Assembly (NCBI GenBank): GCA_024643595.1
Contig: JAHEMS010000182.1
Coordinates: 1 to 7,038 of the forward strand
Direction of reading: 5' to 3'
Length of the DNA stretch: 7,038 bases
Source of the DNA: Bacteroidota bacterium
GTDB taxonomy: Bacteria; Bacteroidota; Bacteroidia; Cytophagales; Cyclobacteriaceae
This document shows, piece after piece, positions 1 through 6,096 of the stretch (positions are counted from its first letter, which is position 1; the number at the start of each line of letters is the position of its first letter). Both the position numbers and the translations under genes were made by a program. The notes under the pieces were generated by a model that worked only from the letters and a program-made list of their open reading frames with translations, had not been told where the DNA came from and did not search any database.

Positions 1-588
1 CCCGCGTAACTTAAAATCTGTATTAGCATGATTAAACTTAGCGGCAGGCTGAAAAGCTTTCATGTCATGACATAAAGTACAATTATTATCTAATGTATTC
101 TGGTGATAGTTGTCGTGACAGGCCAGGCATTCATGCTTTAAGCCCAAGTAAGTACCAGTTCTTTTTCTAATGTCCTTGTCAGCAATATTATCGGGCTTGT
201 GGCAAGCGTTGCATTCCGTTGTGGCATGCTTACCGACAAGACCATATTGAGTTAGTGCGTGATCAAAATTCTTTTCATCAAAACGAGTCATATCAAATTT
301 TCGTCCATGATGTTCACTATGACAATCAAAGCAATCTTTGGTAGATACTGCTGCGCTTGCGTGGTAACCACTCTTTTTATTTACCAATGACTTTATCTCT
401 TTATGACATTCCATGCATTTAAGATTTGAAACCTTTTTTCCCAAATCATGACATAATGTACACTTACTCATTCCTTCCAACTCAGCATGCGCTTTGGATA
501 ATTCTCCCGGAGATATTTGTCCCCAGGCAGGCACTGCCGAGATCAAAACACAGAGTGATATACTATAATATAGCCAATAAATCTTCAC
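1..588 (-). CDS. Secreted multihaem cytochrome c (cytochrome c3/c7-like), 3' end beyond window
   Basis: Periplasmic or surface electron-transfer protein, of which 196 codons are visible before the reading frame runs off the left edge. Residues 1-23 look like a Sec signal peptide (basic start, hydrophobic core, end near AWG-Q). Six CxxCH haem c sites follow: CTLCH 43-47, CMECH 58-62, CFDCH 86-90, CNACH 126-130, CLACH 154-158 and CTLCH 170-174. Extra histidines that could be distal ligands include H76, H93, H94, H110, H121, H152, H162 and H187. A module FDHALTQYGLVGKHA before CNACH reappears as FNHANTDFKLRG at 185-196, so at least one more haem probably lies past the edge. The start is GTG at 586-588, directly after the TAG of the flavoprotein gene. 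It is the start that gives a signal peptide, and no spacer exists, so translation is probably coupled. Fourth gene of the ccsBA operon. Inferred role: accepts electrons from the upstream membrane module. The class is clear from the motifs; its partner and acceptor are unknown. Confidence 0.92.
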   Translation of the reverse strand, partial: MKIYWLYYSISLCVLISAVPAWGQISPGELSKAHAELEGMSKCTLCHDLGKKVSNLKCMECHKEIKSLVNKKSGYHASAAVSTKDCFDCHSEHHGRKFDMTRFDEKNFDHALTQYGLVGKHATTECNACHKPDNIADKDIRKRTGTYLGLKHECLACHDNYHQNTLDNNCTLCHDMKAFQPAAKFNHANTDFKLRG

Positions 589-1932
589 CTATCCATGCTG
601 TTTCATTACATGACTAAACCGCTTCGTAATAGTAATACCCGCTTTTTGCAAAAACTGAGTTGGTAACTCCCCTCCCGCAAAAATGTAAACCAAATCATTA
701 GGCAATTCTTGATGTTCGCCCTCCCTATCAATCACAATGGATTTATCTGTGATGGATATTATTTCTGAATTAAACATCATCTTCAACGAATGATTGGCAA
801 TCGCCTTCTCAATATTTTCCTTATTCTTTGGCTTTAATCTTGAAAACTTATCTTTTCTGTATGAAAGGGTAACCTCATTATTATCCTGGAGAAGCAAGGC
901 ACTTTCGATGGCGGAATCACCACCTCCGACTACAACAATTTTTTTTCCGGTGATGCGCTCAGGTTCCAATAACCGATAGGCCACGTTGGACAGGTCTTCA
1001 CCAGGCACTCCTAACTTTCTGGGACTGCCCCTCCGTCCTATGGCAAGCAGGACATTATGACTAAGATATTCAACGTCATTATTTGTGATGACCTTAAATG
1101 TTCCATCTTTTAAGGGAAGTATATCTTTCACTTTCGTATTCTGCCTGATGGCTACTTTATTTTCAGAAATAACTTTCTTCCAGAGTTTGATTAAGTCATC
1201 CTTAGATGTATCTGTTAATTTAACTTTTCCAAACATTGGTAACTCCATGGGAGACGTCATAACTACTTTGGACCTGGGAAATGTATATACTGTTCCGCCA
1301 AGTGAATCTTGTTCGAGGGTGATGCTGGACAGCCCATACTTTTTGGCTGCTAAAGAGGCGGATATTCCAGCGGGACCTGCTCCTATGATAACCACATCAA
1401 TTACCTGCTTAGAGGGGACTCGCTTTCGTTTCATTATATTTTCAATCGCCAGCTGTCCTTGCTCCACACTATTTTTGATCAATCCCATCCCACCTAATTC
1501 ACCCGCTATATAAATCCCGGCTATATTGGTTTCGTAGTTTTGATTGACATGAGGCAATTCAACACCCCGGGTTTCTGTTCCAATTCGCAATGAAATTGCT
1601 TCTACCGGGCATGCGTGGAAACAGGCTCCATGGCCTACACAATTGGAAGCATTGATAACCACAGCTTTCCCATCCATTAATCCTAAAATATCTTTTTCCG
1701 GACAGTCCGATACACAGGCTGCACTTCCTATGCATGTATTCAAATCAATATAGGGGTGAAGCGATACAGGTTCGTAAAGTCCTTCCGCTTTGGCCACTTC
1801 TACTTTCCGTTTGATCTTCGTAGAGTTTTTCTTTTGCTGTCGCAAATACCAATAGACAACGATTGCGCATAAAAGCAATACGACCCCATACATGATAATT
1901 TGTTCCAGTAGCAATTCCATCAAAAAATCCAT
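589..1932 (-). CDS. Membrane-anchored ferredoxin-like/FAD/NAD(P)H oxidoreductase
   Basis: 447 residues. Residues 9-30 form one membrane helix followed by a basic stretch (QQKKNSTKIKRK), placing the rest in the cytoplasm. A ferredoxin-like domain follows, with motifs C67-x5-C73-x3-C77-P and C98-x5-C104-x3-C108-P. In both, the second cysteine of the usual CxxCxxCxxxCP is replaced (Ser70, His101). Residues 135-166 (TNIAGIYIAGELGG onward) resemble the FAD-capping motif that normally ends thioredoxin-reductase-like proteins. The FAD Rossmann motif GAGPAG is at 184-189 and the NAD(P)H motif GGGDSA at 336-341, with R359 and R365 (YRKDKFSR) perhaps favouring NADPH. Apart from Cys22 in the membrane helix, all cysteines lie in the two cluster motifs, so there is no redox disulfide and this is not a thioredoxin or bacillithiol-disulfide reductase. 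Inferred job: oxidise NAD(P)H and pass electrons through FAD and Fe-S clusters to the dihaem b protein encoded just upstream. The start could be ATG at 1930-1932 or Met5 at 1918-1920. Confidence 0.92.
   Translation of the reverse strand: MDFLMELLLEQIIMYGVVLLLCAIVVYWYLRQQKKNSTKIKRKVEVAKAEGLYEPVSLHPYIDLNTCIGSAACVSDCPEKDILGLMDGKAVVINASNCVGHGACFHACPVEAISLRIGTETRGVELPHVNQNYETNIAGIYIAGELGGMGLIKNSVEQGQLAIENIMKRKRVPSKQVIDVVIIGAGPAGISASLAAKKYGLSSITLEQDSLGGTVYTFPRSKVVMTSPMELPMFGKVKLTDTSKDDLIKLWKKVISENKVAIRQNTKVKDILPLKDGTFKVITNNDVEYLSHNVLLAIGRRGSPRKLGVPGEDLSNVAYRLLEPERITGKKIVVVGGGDSAIESALLLQDNNEVTLSYRKDKFSRLKPKNKENIEKAIANHSLKMMFNSEIISITDKSIVIDREGEHQELPNDLVYIFAGGELPTQFLQKAGITITKRFSHVMKQHG
1918..1932 (-). 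other. Overlapping stop/start junction (translational coupling)
   Basis: The membrane-protein gene ends with TGA at 1920-1922, inside the beginning of the flavoprotein gene. Two in-frame ATGs are possible for the flavoprotein: one at 1930-1932, giving a 13-base overlap, and one at 1918-1920, giving the common TGATG one-base overlap. No clear Shine-Dalgarno sequence precedes either, so coupling to the upstream gene is likely. The longer form only adds MDFL before the membrane helix, so the predicted protein is nearly the same either way. Confidence 0.6.
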
Positions 1933-2756
1933 TTATAACCGAACGAGAGCGTGACCGTTACATGTACGATCAAAATTATAAGCATAATTAGCGCAAAAGG
2001 TAAATGGGCAACATGCCAGTACTTAAACAGCTTTTGCATTGTCTGTAAACGTTCTATCTTATTAGAAATAGAAATTTCCTCCTTTATCAGTTTAATTACA
2101 GAGATACGATCTCTTCGTACCATTTTCTTTTGCCTCAATCTTCTTCTTACTTCGCTGACTAATCTTTTCCCTTTCAAGGATGGTGAACGCGAGTCATCTG
2201 AGATGACCATCGCGATGAGTTTTAGCAGTTCTTCATCCATACCAACTTTTTTCTTTAACGCCTGAGACAGTCCATCCTTCATTCCCTTCACTTCTTTAAG
2301 GGTTAGTTCACGCCCTTCTATCGTTCGCGGAATTTGGATGTAGACAAACCTTCCAATTACACCACTGAGTACAACCGCAACCATACTCCAAAATGCGATG
2401 GAAACAATTCCTCCGAACTTAAAGGCGGTATGAAAGAGAACTAATATGGGGCCCAGTGTGCAAAGGAAAATATGAAACTCGAGCAAATACTTAAGTCTTA
2501 AATAGCGCGTTAAAAAATTATATCGTTTCCTGGCAATATAGATCGTAACGCCAAACAAAATCATGAATGTGCCAATGATACCTAGTCCATGGCCAAAAGG
2601 GCCACTTGGCTTAAACCAATCATGTTGTGGATGATAGAACCTTTCTTCCAGGGAAACACTATAATAAGAGTATCCTATATAACTCAGGTAGGCCGTCACG
2701 GCAATCACCGCGAGAACCATCGTACCAACATAAATTCCATGAACCAGTTTACTCAT
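1920..2756 (-). CDS. Five-helix membrane protein, probable dihaem cytochrome b
   Basis: 278 residues with five predicted membrane helices near 10-32, 53-74, 91-112, 116-139 and 250-272. A strongly basic cytoplasmic loop of about 105 residues lies between helices 4 and 5. Helix 3 carries H95 and H109, and helix 5 carries H251 and H265. Each pair is 14 residues apart, the spacing used in bc1/b6-type cytochrome b to hold two haems between two helices. By the positive-inside rule both helices run from cytoplasm to periplasm, so H95/H251 would hold the inner haem and H109/H265 the outer one. H42, H45 and H56 lie in or near the first periplasmic loop. I do not recognise a named family; the cytochrome b call rests on the histidine geometry and on the neighbours. 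The start ATG is 5 bases after the ccsBA stop, and the end overlaps the flavoprotein gene. Inferred role: carry electrons across the membrane between the cytoplasmic flavoprotein and the periplasmic multihaem cytochrome c. Confidence 0.78.
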   Translation of the reverse strand: MSKLVHGIYVGTMVLAVIAVTAYLSYIGYSYYSVSLEERFYHPQHDWFKPSGPFGHGLGIIGTFMILFGVTIYIARKRYNFLTRYLRLKYLLEFHIFLCTLGPILVLFHTAFKFGGIVSIAFWSMVAVVLSGVIGRFVYIQIPRTIEGRELTLKEVKGMKDGLSQALKKKVGMDEELLKLIAMVISDDSRSPSLKGKRLVSEVRRRLRQKKMVRRDRISVIKLIKEEISISNKIERLQTMQKLFKYWHVAHLPFALIMLIILIVHVTVTLSFGYKWIF

Positions 2757-2761
2757 GTCCC

Positions 2762-5700
2762 TTAATTAGTTATCTCATACTTTCTTTTCTTCCAAAATGC
2801 CAGGATGCTGATGATTAAAATCGAACTAACTACAGTGTATACCCATTGTGGGATTGGGACCGGGTCACCCGCGGCATACGAATGCAATCCGGATAAATAA
2901 TAGTTAACTCCATAGTATGTCATGATCACAGACGCCAAACCAAAAATGGTGGCAAAGTTGAAGGCGAAGAGGCTTTGCATTTTGGGGATAATGCGCATAT
3001 GGAGAATAAATGCATAAATAAGTATCGTCACGAGTGCCCAGGTTTCTTTCGCGTCCCAACCCCAATACCGGCCCCACGACTCATTTGCCCAAACACCACC
3101 GAGGTAGGTTCCAATGCTAATCATAAACAGTCCACCGATTAATGTCATCTCACTTAAGTATGACATCTCCCTGATTTGACTGATAATTTTTTCGCGGTTC
3201 TCTTTCGTGATCAAGATCATCATGATCATGTTGATGAGCCCAATAAGTGCCCCTAACATTAAAAAACCATAACTGCCTGCTTCCAGCGACACATGAATGG
3301 TAAGCCAATACGATTTTAGTACGGGTACGAGAGGGGTAATTTCAGGATCAAGATCGCTCAAGGAGGCAACCAACAATACGGTAGCAGATAAAATCATGGT
3401 GGCAGAAAGTCCACCGAATGATTTTCGGGCGAAGATTAATCCAGCCAGCAAGGTTGTCCATGCGATATAGATCATCGATTCATACCCATTGCTCCATGGC
3501 GCTCTTCCAGACACATACCATCGCAGGCCAAGTCCCACGGTATGCATGGTAAAACTGATGAACACCAGGGCAATTAACACTTTATAGATTACCACAGTAT
3601 TGGTATTGGGTTTAAATACCGAGAAGAATAGAAAAAATAAAAATGCTATACCCAGCAATGAATAAGTAACTGCCAGTCGATTGAAGAGGTTGAGTTTGTT
3701 AAGAAAAACCTCAGCTTTAATTTTCACGGGCGTTGGCATCACAGCTCCTCCGGACGATTTTTGATAGGCCTCCAATTCCATCAACAATTTATTTGGTAAG
3801 CTATAATCTCTGGTGGTCATCGATTCAAATAGCGAAGATCTATACGCATTGAAAAACTGAGCGGCAACAGTATTCTCTTCTTGATCATGAGTATGACCTT
3901 CATGGCTCGTCATCAAAGCCCCTGCCCAGGTATTATTGGGGTCATTGGGAATTGGCACTACTTTTAAAAGAGCTCCGGAATAAACCATGTTAGCAATATT
4001 CACGCGTTCATCAACCTTCATCAACTCCTTTTCGTAAACGCCTCGGTCAATAGGTTGCAAACCGTAAGCCCGCCTTACTTCCTCCATCAACTTGTATGAT
4101 CCATCCATATTAAAGAATTGACTATAGGTGGCCAGACCATTTGAACTTCCTATTAGTTCTTGGATCTTTTCATGCTTACCTATGCCAATCATTGGAATAT
4201 TAAACCAGGCCCTTCCGTTTGCATACATGCCAAGTATGATTTGGTCAGCATTGAGGTCATTAAGGCTTTCTTTCCTAAATAATTTACGCATCACTTCTCT
4301 GGAAAGTGTGTGCATTGGTTTCATCCTACCATTATTATCCTGAACGATTAATCGACTAAAGGTTTTGGCATGGTCTGCATCGACCACACCTTGAGAAACA
4401 ATGGGATCAATCACCTTTTGAGCTTCAGCAATCTGCGGTAGGCATAACAGGATTGCGACTGCGGTAACTAGTGCATTTCTTTTTTCGCGTAACTTCCTGA
4501 TATTTTGTCCTACCTGATAAAACCTGCTTTTCCTACTAAACAAAGTCATCACCATTCCCACCGTCAGCAAGGCATACCCTAAGTAGGAAATCCATGAACC
4601 CCAATAATCATGGTTTACACTGAGGTAGGTTCCGAGTTCATCATTGTCAAATGACGACTGAAAAAATCGATAGCCTTCGTAAGTCAATATATTATTCATA
4701 TAGATTCGGTGATCCTCCATCAAGTTCTTGCGATTGTCGATTAGCTGGACTTCACTGGCATAAGAGACAGCGCTGTTCGTCCCTGGATAACGCTCCATAA
4801 TAAAATCATAAAGCCGGATAGAAAATGGAAGGATCATATGTTTTGCTCCATATGAAACGGATAAGCCCAGGTTTCCCAGGTTAGTAATTACTGGCCTACC
4901 ATGCATCCCTTTAGAGCCAAAAACATAGAGGGTATCTTTCAATCCATTAACTGAAACTTCTGCCATCAGCGCGGTAATACTCTCTGCTTTCACTTTGGCA
5001 CTTTCGGATTTCAGTTGAACAATCCCATTGGCATTGAAGTCCCCAAAAACAAAACTGTTAAAACCGTCCGAATACATAGACCGCAGCATCAACGGATAAT
5101 ATCCACGATTGGGACTTAACGTATCCCGCTTTTGTGTAGCCATCACCATTTGGGTAAGCGTCCGGTTGGAGTTGATTAAAAGAGAATCATTTCTATACCA
5201 AATGTTGATAGCTTCGGGAATAACATCTTGGGCAAAATTGAAAACGACATCTCTGATATTCCTGGTTTCTCCCGCACTAACAAAGTACTCTTCGCGTCCG
5301 TTGGAACCCGCGAAAACAATTTTGATGGTTGGACTTCCTTTTATATCAGTTTCCAGAACCTGGATGGGATTTGGAATGAAGTCAAGTACTTTGATATCGA
5401 TTAGATCGTTGCCAATCAAATAAGACTCTTGCCAGTTATTATTTCCCAGCGATGCAAAAAGAACCGGTTCATCAAACTCATATTCCTGTTCGTTTTTTAG
5501 CACCCGGAACTGCAGGTATGTTTCAGAAGAGAGAAAACTGTTGGCACTGTCGTTCTCCCGAATATGCATCATACCCTCATATCCAAAATAACGAGTAACC
5601 CCGGAGCCTATTAGGATTACGATGATCGCCAGGTGAAAAGTGAGCAACGACCACTTCTTATTTTGGATCATCCGAAAACGAAAAACATTAACAATTATGC

Positions 5701-5896
5701 TTGTTCCGAATAAGATCAGCAAAGTCGTAAACCACCAGGTTTTGTAAATTACTTTCTGTGCCGCGCTTGTACCAAAATCGTTTTCTATGAACGTAGCCAC
5801 TCCAATGGCCAATGCAAAAGACAGAATGTATAAACCTGCGGCCCGGGTGTTAAAAAATACAAGGAAGTACTTTTTAAGAAAAATCAGAATTTGCAT
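2762..5896 (-). CDS. ccsBA: Fused CcsB-CcsA (ResB-CcsA) cytochrome c synthase, System II
   Basis: 1044-residue membrane protein that exports haem and attaches it covalently to CxxCH motifs of apocytochromes c outside the cytoplasmic membrane. The CcsB/ResB half (about 1-460) has helices near 20-37, 53-72 and 83-103, a large periplasmic domain, and a helix near 436-455. A second hydrophobic segment near 475-490 ends in AEAQ. A periplasmic domain follows, with NGRMKPMHTLSREV near 522-535 as in other fused synthases. The CcsA half (about 741-1044) is multi-helix and carries the WWD haem motif WGRYWGWDAKETW at 941-953. The four histidines expected of this family are present: transmembrane H88 and H966, and periplasmic H868 and H1005. 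The length fits Bacteroidota fusions. ATG 5894-5896 is the first start codon after an in-frame TGA at 5924-5926; an AGGGG lies 11 bases ahead of it. First gene of the operon; the multihaem cytochrome c three genes downstream is its obvious client. Confidence 0.97.
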   Translation of the reverse strand: MQILIFLKKYFLVFFNTRAAGLYILSFALAIGVATFIENDFGTSAAQKVIYKTWWFTTLLILFGTSIIVNVFRFRMIQNKKWSLLTFHLAIIVILIGSGVTRYFGYEGMMHIRENDSANSFLSSETYLQFRVLKNEQEYEFDEPVLFASLGNNNWQESYLIGNDLIDIKVLDFIPNPIQVLETDIKGSPTIKIVFAGSNGREEYFVSAGETRNIRDVVFNFAQDVIPEAINIWYRNDSLLINSNRTLTQMVMATQKRDTLSPNRGYYPLMLRSMYSDGFNSFVFGDFNANGIVQLKSESAKVKAESITALMAEVSVNGLKDTLYVFGSKGMHGRPVITNLGNLGLSVSYGAKHMILPFSIRLYDFIMERYPGTNSAVSYASEVQLIDNRKNLMEDHRIYMNNILTYEGYRFFQSSFDNDELGTYLSVNHDYWGSWISYLGYALLTVGMVMTLFSRKSRFYQVGQNIRKLREKRNALVTAVAILLCLPQIAEAQKVIDPIVSQGVVDADHAKTFSRLIVQDNNGRMKPMHTLSREVMRKLFRKESLNDLNADQIILGMYANGRAWFNIPMIGIGKHEKIQELIGSSNGLATYSQFFNMDGSYKLMEEVRRAYGLQPIDRGVYEKELMKVDERVNIANMVYSGALLKVVPIPNDPNNTWAGALMTSHEGHTHDQEENTVAAQFFNAYRSSLFESMTTRDYSLPNKLLMELEAYQKSSGGAVMPTPVKIKAEVFLNKLNLFNRLAVTYSLLGIAFLFFLFFSVFKPNTNTVVIYKVLIALVFISFTMHTVGLGLRWYVSGRAPWSNGYESMIYIAWTTLLAGLIFARKSFGGLSATMILSATVLLVASLSDLDPEITPLVPVLKSYWLTIHVSLEAGSYGFLMLGALIGLINMIMMILITKENREKIISQIREMSYLSEMTLIGGLFMISIGTYLGGVWANESWGRYWGWDAKETWALVTILIYAFILHMRIIPKMQSLFAFNFATIFGLASVIMTYYGVNYYLSGLHSYAAGDPVPIPQWVYTVVSSILIISILAFWKKRKYEITN

Positions 5897-5948
5897 AGAA
5901 TATAGAACCCCTAAAGTTTTTATTCAAGTTACTATAAAAACAGATGAT

Positions 5949-5962
5949 GAATTTCGAAATTC
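5949..5962. promoter_or_regulatory. Perfect 14-base palindrome ahead of ccsBA, possible operator
   Basis: GAATTTCGAAATTC reads the same on both strands and lies 53 bases upstream of the ccsBA start codon, inside the 200-base gap between the operon and the YD-repeat gene. It is well placed for a regulator binding near a promoter. AT-rich sequence between it and the gene contains TAACTTG (minus strand), only a loose match to the Bacteroidota -7 element TAnnTTTG, and no good -33 TTTG is seen at the right spacing. It does not resemble an FNR/CRP site that I know. Palindromic sequence is seen directly; regulatory use is inference. Confidence 0.3.
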
Positions 5963-6047
5963 CTTGAACGCGTAATAATGCTCGTTTAAACTTCTTTATT
6001 TGAGGTTCAAAAAATAGCCAATCCGGTAACGGAATATTCAAAGAAAG

Positions 6048-6076
6048 TCGGCACTGCATGACTGGAGCAGCGCCAA
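6048..6076 (-). terminator. Hairpin after the YD-repeat gene, possible terminator
   Basis: On the minus strand, TTGGCGCTGC and GCAGTGCCGA can pair as a 10-base stem with two G-U wobbles around a 9-base loop, starting about 20 bases after the YD-repeat gene's stop codon. The following tract is CTTTCTTTG, T-rich but interrupted, so termination may be partial. It would separate the surface-protein gene from the ccsBA operon, which points the same way. Confidence 0.4.
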
Positions 6077-6096
6077 ATTATTGCACGGCCTATTAG

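Noticed and set aside
426..617. 63-residue plus-strand reading frame opposite the cytochrome start
   Set aside because: It is antisense to the signal peptide and first haem motifs of the cytochrome c; no motif or start signal supports it.
1085..1513. 142-residue plus-strand reading frame opposite the flavoprotein gene
   Set aside because: It is antisense to the FAD domain, which has clear motifs on the minus strand; it lacks recognisable features and looks like a shadow frame.
589..1932. Identity as thioredoxin reductase or bacillithiol-disulfide reductase (YpdA)
   Set aside because: The NAD(P)H and FAD motifs are similar, but the protein has no cysteine after residue 108, so a CxxC or other redox-active cysteine in the flavin part is absent.
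2762..5896. NrfI-type dedicated synthase for a CxxCK haem of nitrite reductase
   Set aside because: No nrfA, nrfH or CxxCK motif is present in the window; the visible client has only CxxCH sites, so a general CcsBA call is safer.
5911..5945. Bacteroidota-type promoter (TTTG / TAnnTTTG) just ahead of ccsBA
   Set aside because: Only a loose TAACTTG is found on the minus strand and no matching -33 element at proper spacing, so I did not call a promoter.
5874..6059. 61-residue minus-strand reading frame in the gap ahead of ccsBA
   Set aside because: It starts inside the putative terminator hairpin, runs through the likely promoter region into the ccsBA start in another frame, and its protein resembles nothing I recognise.
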